Shown one piece after another: positions 1-7,174 of a stretch of DNA of 29,649 nt. Within the stretch, counting starts at the first letter, position 1, and every line of letters begins with the position of its first letter. The notes beneath the pieces are model-generated. The model was given only the letters and a program-made list of their open reading frames with translations. It searched no databases and was not told the DNA's origin. Source of the stretch: a virus; the IMG/VR virus record IMGVR_UViG_3300025164_000605, positions 1 through 29,649 of that record. The stretch is one strand, 5' to 3'. Both the position numbers and the translations under genes were made by a program.

Positions 1-362
1 TTATTATTTATTCTATTTATTTGTAATCCTTCTTGATAACCATTACTTAATGACCAATCCCTGAATACAATATAATCATTTGCCCATTCAGGGCAGATAG
101 TAATGCCTCTACCGCCATAATCTTTATATCGTTTATTATTTGGATTTGTACATCTTGTCTTTATGTTTGTCCAAACGCCATACAATCTTATTTTTCTATC
201 CCCATGTTTTATATTTTTATTACATCCACAAGATTTGGCTTTTACCCCTGAATCCAATCTCATTTCTACATAAATTTTGCAATGTTCACATAAAAATATT
301 GCCCATTTTCTTAACCATCCTTTTTTATCTCTTCTTGATTCTATTTCTTTGATCAATTCCAT
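1..362 (-). CDS. Homing endonuclease, 3' part outside window
   Basis: This gene starts at ATG 360-362 and runs off the left edge after 120 codons. The N-terminal 50 residues carry C25-x2-C28 and C45-x-C47, a probable zinc module. It is the same, at the same residue numbers, in the endonucleases at 10502 and 20625. From about residue 59 the protein switches to another family: RLYGVWTNIKTRC, DYGGRGITICPEW, FRDW and LQINRINN match the protein at 28407, which continues to the NYGPFNCNWVT motif. It is therefore most likely a free-standing phage DNA endonuclease that promotes its own spread. It starts 7 nt after the stop of the upstream gene and has no clear Shine-Dalgarno. The catalytic end lies outside the window, so activity cannot be judged. 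Confidence 0.75.
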   Translation of the reverse strand, partial: MELIKEIESRRDKKGWLRKWAIFLCEHCKIYVEMRLDSGVKAKSCGCNKNIKHGDRKIRLYGVWTNIKTRCTNPNNKRYKDYGGRGITICPEWANDYIVFRDWSLSNGYQEGLQINRINN

Positions 363-369
363 AAATAAT

Positions 370-1062
370 TTATTCTTCGTCTTTTTTAGAGTATAAACTT
401 TGTATCCTTGAAGCTGAATCTTTTTTCATCCCACCCTTTTTTGCTGAAGGTTTCATTGCTATAATTTTCTGTAACTCTTTAAGAATCTGTATATATGTCT
501 TTGTAAAACTTAAATAATGCCGTGAAACGGCTGTGTGCATTTTGATATCCCCTGCATCATCTTTATATAAAATATTGCTTTCTTTATCGCATAATAAATA
601 ATCATTTACCATTGAACTAAATAATAATAACCTACAAGCTTCATCTAACATGCTCATTTCTATACTGTTAAGATTTTCTTCCCCGCCAAGTTCTTGGAGC
701 CATTTCTCTCTTTCTTTATGAACAAATTCAAGCAGATATCTTTTCTTTTTGGGAACTCTGCCACTGGATAAATAACTGTAGGCCCCATGCTCCTCCCAGG
801 GTTCTTTCTCAATTAAACCTTCTTTCAGTTTTCTTTGATATTCTTTTGCGGCCTTTGATACAGCATCTTTTTGTGCTTGTGAAGCAGGAATACCTAATGG
901 GCGTCCTACGGGATTTTTTGTTTGAGGCTCCGTATCTATTTTATTTTCTTCCATAATTTCAGAATCTTCTTGAACAGAGGTTCCTTCTAATACAACATCT
1001 TCTTTATCTTCCCCAACATCTTCTTTATCTTCCCCAACATCTTCTGGATATTCCTCTTCCAT
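370..1062 (-). CDS. Possible terminase small subunit, acidic N-terminus
   Basis: This 230-residue protein is the third gene of the TerL operon. An acidic N-terminus with a tandem EDVGEDK repeat (residues about 7-23) is followed by NPVGRPLG, an AT-hook-like GRP motif (about 51-58), and a basic helical region. The C-terminal half (about 130-205) is helical and ends HTAVSRHYLSFTKTYIQILKEL, resembling the C-terminal pattern of P27-type small terminases that bind packaging sites. I infer the small terminase role from the helical layout and the TerL neighbourhood. The family match is weak, and the position downstream of terL is unusual because terS normally precedes it. The Shine-Dalgarno AGAGGGGTG sits just before the start. 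The alternative is an unrelated DNA-binding phage protein. Confidence 0.45.
   Translation of the reverse strand: MEEEYPEDVGEDKEDVGEDKEDVVLEGTSVQEDSEIMEENKIDTEPQTKNPVGRPLGIPASQAQKDAVSKAAKEYQRKLKEGLIEKEPWEEHGAYSYLSSGRVPKKKRYLLEFVHKEREKWLQELGGEENLNSIEMSMLDEACRLLLFSSMVNDYLLCDKESNILYKDDAGDIKMHTAVSRHYLSFTKTYIQILKELQKIIAMKPSAKKGGMKKDSASRIQSLYSKKDEE
995..1045 (-). repeat. 21-bp tandem repeat inside the 370-1062 gene
   Basis: Two full 21-nt units (995-1015 and 1016-1036) and a 9-nt partial third unit encode the acidic heptad EDVGEDK. The repeat is in frame, so its copy number could change without breaking the gene. Confidence 0.85.
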
Positions 1063-1458
1063 TCACACCCCTCTTTTTATAATATCAATTATTTCCTCAA
1101 AAGTCAACAAACTTTTTTGATATTCTAACCACTGTTTTCTTTTTTTAATCTTTTTGCGGTCTTTTCTTCTTCTTCTTTTTGCTTTAATCTTTTTAATTTC
1201 GATTTGTAATTGTTTAATTTCTTCTTTAATTTTCGTAATCTTGTTTTTTGTGCATAAAGTTTGTTCCTGTATAAGGAGAGGTCTGATAAGAGTGTTATAT
1301 TTTTCAATTTTACTCCTGCTTATTTTTATACAATTTTCTAATTGTTTAATTCTTCTTTCAAGTTCTGGAATTGGGGATTTAAAAAAATGTTTTTGAATAT
1401 CCTTTTCTTTTTGTTCCTTAGTTTTAGTAAGCCATGTTCTCCCATCTGGATTCCCCAT
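1063..1458 (-). CDS. Basic coiled-coil protein, unknown function
   Basis: I do not recognise this 131-residue protein. It is very rich in Lys, Arg, Glu and Ile and is probably almost wholly alpha-helical. Residues about 32-80 form a likely coiled coil (ELERRIKQLENCIK, EEIKQLQIEIKKIK), followed by a strongly basic stretch KAKRRRRKDRKKIKKRKQW (about 93-111). It begins 1 nt after the TerL stop and ends 1 nt before the next start, so the three genes form one operon. Its place and its basic helical character are compatible with a packaging accessory or DNA-binding role, but nothing in the sequence proves this. No good Shine-Dalgarno is visible, which suggests translation coupled to terL. Confidence 0.6.
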   Translation of the reverse strand: MGNPDGRTWLTKTKEQKEKDIQKHFFKSPIPELERRIKQLENCIKISRSKIEKYNTLIRPLLIQEQTLCTKNKITKIKEEIKQLQIEIKKIKAKRRRRKDRKKIKKRKQWLEYQKSLLTFEEIIDIIKRGV

Positions 1459-1459
1459 T

Positions 1460-3037
1460 TTAAAATTGTCGTTTTATAAACTGATGCAATTTTGGGGATT
1501 CAAAGAATTCTTCCTTCTTAATACTTTTTGGATTTTCTATAACCTCAATAAAATCCCTTTTTCCCCCTGCTCTGAAAATTGAGGATTGATCAAGAAATCC
1601 TAAATCCGCTAAATCTTTACCAGTAAATTGATCCATCATTCTTTGCATTGCGATTACGGCAGCCATACCAAGGCCCATTGTGATGTCGCTACTTGTATCC
1701 TCACTATGATCAATTCTCCAACCATAATTTTTTTCCACAACTTGTAAACCTTTTAATTCATCTTCAAGTTTTGGATATCTTGGTGAATCTATGCTTTGAT
1801 TTTTAAATAGATAAAACAAATTTCTACTAAGTTTACCAATATTTTCTGCTGTTAAATAATATTCAATAACTTCAATACCAGATGCCCTAAATCTTTGAAT
1901 AGTACCCATCAATTGCCAAGGGTCACATACCAATACGCAAGCATTAAAATTTGTAAGAATCATTATTAACTCTTTTTCAATTTCAGATATTTCTACAGGA
2001 TTTTCAGAACTTCCTAACCATCTTCTATAAAGATCTACAACTAATTTTTTATGTTCTCCATGTAGAACAGTAAGAGCTGCTGCATCTTTTTTCAATCCAA
2101 GATCAACTCCTACATAATGAGGCCCATTATAACATATTGATTTTTCTGACATAAAATTTTTAAAACATCCCCAACCCTCTTCTGGCATAAAAGGGTTTTC
2201 CCCCTCATCAACCCAGAGGTTTTTCCTAAATCTATTGAATACTTTTGGTGGCATTGATTTACGTTCTATCTCAAGCCATTGCTCAGATATCCAAGGAGTT
2301 TTTAATGAATCAAGCAATACACCTGTGGGTTCAAAAAAATAGAAATTTTTGAATTCTTGTGACTTACATAACTCGTGGACTTCCCAGCAAATAGATTTTT
2401 TATCATAACCAGCGTTTGTAATTATTATTCCCTGAGAACTTGGTTTAGCTGCTTGCCCAAGAAACATGGTATCAAATAAATCTCTATTGGGTTGATTCCA
2501 AAACTCATCAAATATGTAAAAATCTGGGTTACGTCCTTGTTTAGAAGATGCTTCTGAACTCATTACTTGAATCATCGCTCCTGTTGATTCTACAATTATC
2601 TCATTTTTATATATTGTAAATAAATCAACAAAATTAGGATTACGAGCAATAAAATCCTTAATTTTTTGCAATAAGTATGTGGCTTGAAATTTGTCCCCTG
2701 CTAAGATATAATTCTCTTCGGTGGGTCTGGGGGAAAGTAATAATTGAACAAGACCTTCCCCTCCTAGGAGAGCTGTTTTCCCCCACTTTTTTGGTAAACC
2801 TATATATAATAATCTATATGTAGGAAAGCCATCCTCATCTCTTTTATCAATAGGCTCATATATATAATCTATCTGCCATTGTTGACATAAATCTCCGAAA
2901 AGTCCCCCATTTGGGAAATCTATAGAAGGTTCTAGTACAAATTGCTCCTTGCGGAAGGTCATACGATTACTCATATATTCTTTGAGTTTAGCATCTGTTA
3001 ATTCGGGGGGGGCAACTTTTTTCTTTTTAATAAGCAT
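1460..3037 (-). CDS. terL: Terminase large subunit (TerL)
   Basis: This 525-residue protein is the ATP-driven DNA packaging motor and genome-cutting nuclease. The ATPase part has a Walker A loop GLPKKWGKT at residues 80-88, Walker B FYIFDE at 173-178 and a coupling motif IIITNAG at 204-210. The RNase H-like nuclease domain shows the expected acidic residues: D312 in YVGVDLGLKKDAA, D372 in LVCDPWQ and D451 in SSDITMGLGMA. Length and domain order are normal for TerL. The gene reads leftward, away from the portal, whereas in many phages the two are co-directional. A Shine-Dalgarno (AAGGAAG) precedes ATG 3035-3037. A promoter of the shared phage type lies just upstream, with its -10 at 3071-3076. 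Confidence 0.95.
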   Translation of the reverse strand: MLIKKKKVAPPELTDAKLKEYMSNRMTFRKEQFVLEPSIDFPNGGLFGDLCQQWQIDYIYEPIDKRDEDGFPTYRLLYIGLPKKWGKTALLGGEGLVQLLLSPRPTEENYILAGDKFQATYLLQKIKDFIARNPNFVDLFTIYKNEIIVESTGAMIQVMSSEASSKQGRNPDFYIFDEFWNQPNRDLFDTMFLGQAAKPSSQGIIITNAGYDKKSICWEVHELCKSQEFKNFYFFEPTGVLLDSLKTPWISEQWLEIERKSMPPKVFNRFRKNLWVDEGENPFMPEEGWGCFKNFMSEKSICYNGPHYVGVDLGLKKDAAALTVLHGEHKKLVVDLYRRWLGSSENPVEISEIEKELIMILTNFNACVLVCDPWQLMGTIQRFRASGIEVIEYYLTAENIGKLSRNLFYLFKNQSIDSPRYPKLEDELKGLQVVEKNYGWRIDHSEDTSSDITMGLGMAAVIAMQRMMDQFTGKDLADLGFLDQSSIFRAGGKRDFIEVIENPKSIKKEEFFESPKLHQFIKRQF

Positions 3038-3070
3038 TTTCTTCCTTATATATAATTGACAATTAAATTA

Positions 3071-3100
3071 ATTATATCACAGATAACAACAAAAAATAAA
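3071..3100 (-). promoter_or_regulatory. Phage-type promoter for the terL operon
   Basis: On the minus strand TTTATTTTTT (3100-3091) is followed after exactly 14 nt by TATAAT (3076-3071), about 34 nt before the terL start. The same box, spacing and -10 occur on the plus strand at 3113, 4388 and 12538. The match in spacing is the main support. Confidence 0.65.
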
Positions 3101-3112
3101 AAGTATTTTCTG

Positions 3113-3142
3113 TTTATTTTTTATGAGTTTTTATGGTAATAT
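3113..3142 (+). promoter_or_regulatory. Phage-type promoter for the zinc-ribbon gene and ncRNA region
   Basis: TTTATTTTTT (3113-3122), then 14 nt, then TAATAT (3137-3142). The sequence around the box is nearly identical to the promoters at 4388 and 12538, but the -10 is a poorer match. The box lies back to back with the terL promoter. The AAGGAG of the 3175 gene follows about 20 nt downstream of the -10. Confidence 0.6.
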
Positions 3143-3174
3143 AAGTTTATATTAGTTTATATAAGGAGTCTCTT

Positions 3175-3483
3175 ATGAACACTAAATGTAGTAATTGCAA
3201 CACATATATAGAAACTTTAACATTTTATCCACATCTTAAAGAAAATTTCTTTAAATCAAATATTGATATTTCTTCTGTCCCCATTGAAATAATGGAGGAT
3301 CTGCCTAAGTCACATCTTCATGTATTTTATGAATGCCCAAAATGTAAACGAAAACAAGCACTTGAAGATATTACATTATTAGAAGAAGATGAAATTGACA
3401 AAGTAATAAATAAAGGATATACTGTATCTGAAAAAAGAACTGTGCTTTATTGGCAAGAATGGTTGAAGAATAAAGAGAAATAG
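3175..3483 (+). CDS. Small zinc-ribbon protein, unknown function
   Basis: This 102-residue protein has two CxxC knuckles, C5-x2-C8 near the start and C54-x2-C57 (ECPKCKRK), the spacing of a zinc ribbon. Between them lies a stretch that reads like a short folded domain, and the end is acidic, then basic. I do not recognise a family. It is the first gene rightward of the divergent promoter region and has a good Shine-Dalgarno (AAGGAG, 7 nt before ATG). Because it is expressed from the same promoter class as capsid genes, it could be a small regulator or a packaging-associated protein. That is inference only. Confidence 0.6.
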   Translation: MNTKCSNCNTYIETLTFYPHLKENFFKSNIDISSVPIEIMEDLPKSHLHVFYECPKCKRKQALEDITLLEEDEIDKVINKGYTVSEKRTVLYWQEWLKNKEK

Positions 3484-3500
3484 TAAAATGGGGTCTTGGC

Positions 3501-3681
3501 ATGGAAGAAATAAAAGTAATAAGCAAAGAAGGAAAACAAAACTATATAAATACACAAAAAGTTCCCTTTCTAATGAAATTATTAACGAATCAAAAAAGTA
3601 GAAAAACCTTTTTTAATAAAAAAAGATGAAAAACAAGAAAGGATAGAAGCACAAACAAAAGGGCTTTCTTACAAAGATTGA
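3501..3681 (+). pseudogene. Broken or frameshifted small ORF
   Basis: From ATG 3501 one frame reads MEEIKVISKEGKQNYIN... and stops at 3627-3629. At the A6 run 3592-3597 the sequence makes better sense if one A is removed: the frame then continues VEKPFLIKKDEKQERIEA to the TGA at 3679-3681, giving a plausible protein of about 59 residues. So this is either a decayed gene, a homopolymer error, or frameshifted expression. A second tiny ORF (3488-3601, 37 residues, very basic) overlaps it. That ORF meets a classic slippery heptamer, A_AAA_AAG (3592-3598), immediately before its TAG, and a -1 shift there would enter the same downstream frame. Confidence 0.4.
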
Positions 3682-4290
3682 AACGGCAGCTAACATCCAT
3701 AGCATTCAATTTTAAGAAGAATACCCACCCCGATAGCATTTAGTAAATGTGACAAGGCAAAGGAACCCAAAAGGGTAGAGGGACTTCGGGGACAATAGCT
3801 TTTATATTGTAGGTGGACTAATGTTTCCACTAAAACAGCAAAAACATATATGTCCTGACTAACTATCTATTTTTGAAATCATTCCTTCTGAGGTTGAGTT
3901 TGGCTTCTGGGGTTTGGCTGGGTTGAATGGGTAGGAAAGATTAAACAAGTGGAATCTCTTTTAGGGAAAGGCATTTCTAAAAGGGATAAACTGTGTGATA
4001 TGTCAGGTACTACTTGAGGGTTTCAAGGAAAATAACTAAATAATTTCAACCTCACTTCCATTTATGTTTTTTATGGGGGGTAAGGGGGGTTGCCCTTAAA
4101 CTGTTTCATTCTGAAACATTATTAAGGAAATAAAACGATTCAGGTTTGGTTCGTTTCACTCACCTTCTGAATCGTGACGCACAGAAGTACCGTGCGTCAC
4201 ACAACGTAGTTGATTTACACTAAATACACTAAAACATAATTTATATTTTAATTTGAAGTCCTGAAAGGACTATTTTATAAGCCATTTTTA
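3682..4290 (+). ncRNA. Gene-free region with many stems: candidate large structured RNA
   Basis: No credible ORF occurs here, and base composition is less AT-rich than in the flanks. Perfect or near-perfect stems are: 3792-3797/3805-3810 (6 bp), 3813-3817/3826-3830 (5 bp), 3954-3964/3977-3987 (11 bp, one G-U), 4102-4108/4112-4118 (7 bp, triloop), 4135-4143/4167-4175 (9 bp), 4174-4182/4192-4200 (9 bp) and 4257-4262/4266-4271 (6 bp, followed by TATTTTAT). A long-range 9-bp pairing, 3889-3897 with 4046-4054, encloses the 11-bp hairpin. Two further 6-bp pairings, 3854-3859/4002-4007 and 3882-3887/4025-4030, would make pseudoknots. The size is like that of large phage-linked RNA classes (ROOL, GOLLD), but I cannot assign it to one. 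Strand is inferred from the promoter at 3113. Confidence 0.5.
4257..4278 (+). terminator. Weak terminator-like hairpin ending the structured region
   Basis: AGTCCT / AGGACT with a GAA loop is followed by ATTTTAT. The stem is short (6 bp) and the T run is interrupted, so termination is only possible. It lies between the structured region and the portal promoter. Confidence 0.35.
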
Positions 4291-4387
4291 TATCTTTACC
4301 CCCTGTTCCATTTTGGAGCATATCTATTTTTTAAAAATTCCCCAAAAAATTCAAATTTTTATAATTTTATAATTTTATAAGAAATTG

Positions 4388-4417
4388 TTTATTTTTTATG
4401 GTTTTTTATACTATAAT
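4388..4417 (+). promoter_or_regulatory. Phage-type promoter for the portal operon, probably leaderless
   Basis: TTTATTTTTT (4388-4397), 14 nt, TATAAT (4412-4417). The surrounding 35 bp differs at only 5 positions from the promoter at 12537. The ATG of the portal gene begins 7 nt after the -10, about where transcription should start, and no Shine-Dalgarno is present. Confidence 0.75.
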
Positions 4418-4424
4418 ATAGTAT

Positions 4425-6485
4425 ATGGCAAAATACAAACATTCTGAAAATTTTATAAAAAAACAAGAAATAAACCAATTATTTGGCAAAGACCCCACAT
4501 TGCTTGCTGATTTTACTAATTTTTTGGATAAAAAAGTTGGTAAAGTTGATTCAAGTGAACTTGCTAAACATGGGGGGCCTTTATCTAATATATATGGTTT
4601 TATTGCAGAGCATATTGGACAATACAATCCCGATGAAATATCTATAGATACATATAATAAAATGAGGATGAATGCCCAAATAGCTGCTGGGCTTAAAGTT
4701 ATAAAATTACCCATAATTGGCCAGCAATGGACAACTGTTTGTGATGATAAGGATATTGCAGAATTTATTGACCAATTATTAAGACCTTTATGGTATAACT
4801 TATTAACTTCTACACTAAGTGCTGTGGATTTTGGTTTTGCAGCTCATGAAATAGTTTATGATATAGAAGATATAAGTCTGAATAGAAAGTATGAAAATAA
4901 GCCTTTCTATAATGGCAAGGCTGTTGTGTGGAAAAAGTTTAAATCTTTATATCCTGATACAGTTACTATTAAATTAGATGAAAAAGAGAATTTTAATGGT
5001 ATTGTTCAAAAATGGGTAGGTAAAGATGTAATTCTTCCGGTGGAAAAATCTTTTATATTTACACATGATAAAGGTGATAGTTTTGGGAATTTGTTTGGAG
5101 TTAGTCGAATGAAACCTGCTTATGATGTTTGGTTCTTCTGGATAAATCTTTGTCAATTCATGATGAGATATTTTGAACGAAAAGGAACCCCTCCTACAAT
5201 CATAGGTTTTCCTTTGGGGCAAACAAAAGATGGAACAGATCATGCCGACATTGCTTTGGAGATAGGGAAGGCATTACAGGGGGAGAGCGTTGTTGCTGTG
5301 CCAAGTACAACGTATGAAAACACGCCAAAAAAGTGGACGGTTGATTATCTTCTTGACGATAAACGTGGGGAAATGTTCATTTCAGCACTAACTTTTTTTG
5401 AAAATAAAATCCTCCGTGCTATGTTTGTCCCTGAAAGAACAATTACGCAAGATTCTTCATCTAAAGCAGGGTCTTATTCTTTATCTCAGACCCACGCAGA
5501 TATGTTTCTTTTAGGTGAAGAAGCTTTGTTGGTAGATATAGAAAATCAAGTAAACAAATATGTGATTAGACGCCTTGTTGAATATAACTTTGGTGCTAAA
5601 GCACCCGAATGTTATATAAAAATTGAACGTATCACAGAGGCACGAAAAGGTTTTTTAAAAGATGTATTTATGGAAATGATAAAAAATGGATCTGCTATTC
5701 CTGCTGCAAGGGAGATTGCTGATGTTGTGGGAGTACCCCTTGATGATGATGGAAATCCAAATACAACTAATGATGATGGTCAAGGAAACCTTGACGGTTC
5801 AAATAAAAATAAGAAAGGTTCTGTAAAAGGTAACAAACCTGTTAAGAAAGAAGGAACAGATAATAAAAAATTTGGTGAAATTACTTGGTGGAGAGAACCC
5901 AATAAATTTGAAGACCCAAAAATGTTTTCTGAAATAGAAGAAAAATCAAATAAGATTGAAAAAGAATATTTAGATAATTTAGTAAATGAAATATGGATTA
6001 AACAGAGGGAACAAGTTATAAATAAGATAATAAAGATGTTATCTGATAAAGGTTCAGTAGAAGATATTTGGTATAAAAAAGTTATTGACCAAAATGATAC
6101 TGAAACTGTTACTTTATGGAGACCTTTAAACACAAAAATATTGGGGATATTTTCTTCTTTGATGAAAGAGGGGTATCTTTTTGGGCAAGCTACAGCGATT
6201 CAAGAATTGGGTATTGAAGATAAACCTATTTTGGATAAAGAAGGAAAATCTTTTATACAAGATAGAGCAAGAGTTATAACAGACCAATATTTTTCCAACA
6301 TGAAGTATAAAACGGAGATTGCTTTACTTTCAGCTTCATCTGAATTGAAAGAACAAGCAATTATAAATGATGTAAAAGCTCAATTTGATACCATAAAAGA
6401 TAAAAATTTAGTGGATATTGTTAATTCTGAATGGATGTTGTTCTTAAATAAAGGTAGAGCAAAAATTTCAAAGGAGTTTATTTAA
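4425..6485 (+). CDS. Portal protein, Mu gp29 / DUF935 type, with extended C-terminus
   Basis: This 686-residue protein forms the dodecameric head vertex through which DNA enters. Residues about 85-460 show the Mu gp29-like portal pattern: GLKVIKLPIIGQQW, DFGFAAHEIVYD, a central PPTIIGFPLG, then ENKILRAMFVPERTITQ followed by SYSLSQTHADMF. After a low-complexity linker (about 445-490, rich in Asp, Asn, Gly and Lys) the last 190 residues are mostly helical and look like the N-terminal part of a MuF/SPP1 gp7-type minor head protein. The zinc-like CRC part of such a protein is encoded by the next gene. Its ATG lies 7 nt after a strong -10 with no Shine-Dalgarno, so its mRNA may be leaderless. Confidence 0.88.
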   Translation: MAKYKHSENFIKKQEINQLFGKDPTLLADFTNFLDKKVGKVDSSELAKHGGPLSNIYGFIAEHIGQYNPDEISIDTYNKMRMNAQIAAGLKVIKLPIIGQQWTTVCDDKDIAEFIDQLLRPLWYNLLTSTLSAVDFGFAAHEIVYDIEDISLNRKYENKPFYNGKAVVWKKFKSLYPDTVTIKLDEKENFNGIVQKWVGKDVILPVEKSFIFTHDKGDSFGNLFGVSRMKPAYDVWFFWINLCQFMMRYFERKGTPPTIIGFPLGQTKDGTDHADIALEIGKALQGESVVAVPSTTYENTPKKWTVDYLLDDKRGEMFISALTFFENKILRAMFVPERTITQDSSSKAGSYSLSQTHADMFLLGEEALLVDIENQVNKYVIRRLVEYNFGAKAPECYIKIERITEARKGFLKDVFMEMIKNGSAIPAAREIADVVGVPLDDDGNPNTTNDDGQGNLDGSNKNKKGSVKGNKPVKKEGTDNKKFGEITWWREPNKFEDPKMFSEIEEKSNKIEKEYLDNLVNEIWIKQREQVINKIIKMLSDKGSVEDIWYKKVIDQNDTETVTLWRPLNTKILGIFSSLMKEGYLFGQATAIQELGIEDKPILDKEGKSFIQDRARVITDQYFSNMKYKTEIALLSASSELKEQAIINDVKAQFDTIKDKNLVDIVNSEWMLFLNKGRAKISKEFI

Positions 6486-6487
6486 TT

Positions 6488-7150
6488 GTGAAAATGCTTT
6501 CTTTAGATAGATTAAAAAACATGAAATTAGTAGACATAATTTCTCCAAGAATTGTTAGATTTAAATGGGTTGCAAAAGATGATCCAAAGACTTGTGTTTA
6601 TTGTGCAAGCAGATCTGGGATGGTTGTGGAAGCCACCGACCCAGAATATACTATTTATATGCCCCCGGCCCACCCCCATTGTAGATGTCTCTGGCAATCC
6701 CTAACTTCTGATGAAGAGTTTATCCCTGAAAGATCATGGATTAAACCTACTGAAAGTATGATAACAAGATATGCCCCTTTTCTTTTACTTGTTCCTTTTC
6801 TTAAAGGAAAAAAAGAAGAAATAATTGATATTATTCCTTTTTTACCAGAAGTACCAGAACCAAAATTTAATCCAGAAGAAATTTTGGTTATTAATAATAT
6901 AGAAAATACGAAAGAAAAAGTTAAAGATTCTTTAGTAAATAATATTATAGAAGTGGTTTTTATTGGTAAGAAAGGTGAAACAGTCCTGGATAAAGAATTT
7001 GAAATTGATTCTTCTTTTGATTTAACTATTAGGGAGGAAAAATTAGTTAAGGAAAAAGCCGTTGCATACATAATGGATACAAATTTTGAAGCATTTTCTA
7101 TATGGGAAGATGAAATAAAAAAGAAGTATTATTTGAAAAATAAATTTTAA
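6488..7150 (+). CDS. MuF/SPP1 gp7-like minor head protein, C-terminal module
   Basis: This 220-residue protein carries the hallmark of the phage head morphogenesis (Mu gpF/SPP1 gp7) family. KDDPKTCVYCASRSG (residues about 31-45) is followed by PPAHPHCRCLW (about 59-69), a CxxC and HPxCRC pair probably binding metal. The usual helical N-terminal part is missing here and seems to lie in the C-terminus of the portal. The remaining 140 residues are not recognised. The start is probably GTG 6488, 11 nt after AAGGAG, or ATG 6494 with poorer spacing. The gene begins 2 nt after the portal stop, so the two are translationally linked. Its likely role is in prohead assembly or as an internal protein at the portal vertex. 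Confidence 0.8.
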   Translation: MKMLSLDRLKNMKLVDIISPRIVRFKWVAKDDPKTCVYCASRSGMVVEATDPEYTIYMPPAHPHCRCLWQSLTSDEEFIPERSWIKPTESMITRYAPFLLLVPFLKGKKEEIIDIIPFLPEVPEPKFNPEEILVINNIENTKEKVKDSLVNNIIEVVFIGKKGETVLDKEFEIDSSFDLTIREEKLVKEKAVAYIMDTNFEAFSIWEDEIKKKYYLKNKF

Positions 7151-7174
7151 CATTTAAAAAGGAGTTTGATAAAC

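Noticed and set aside
995-1045. CRISPR-like repeat
   Set aside because: The 21-bp units are directly adjacent with no spacers and are in-frame coding sequence for an acidic heptad.
3682-4424. Group I intron or tRNA in the gene-free region
   Set aside because: No gene is split here: the downstream portal has its own promoter and start. No cloverleaf with a T-arm was found; the short GGTTCG at about 4148 has no matching arms.
4406-4714. Minus-strand frame overlapping the portal start
   Set aside because: It lies wholly across the portal promoter and N-terminal coding region, is low in complexity and lacks a ribosome binding site; the portal frame explains the sequence.
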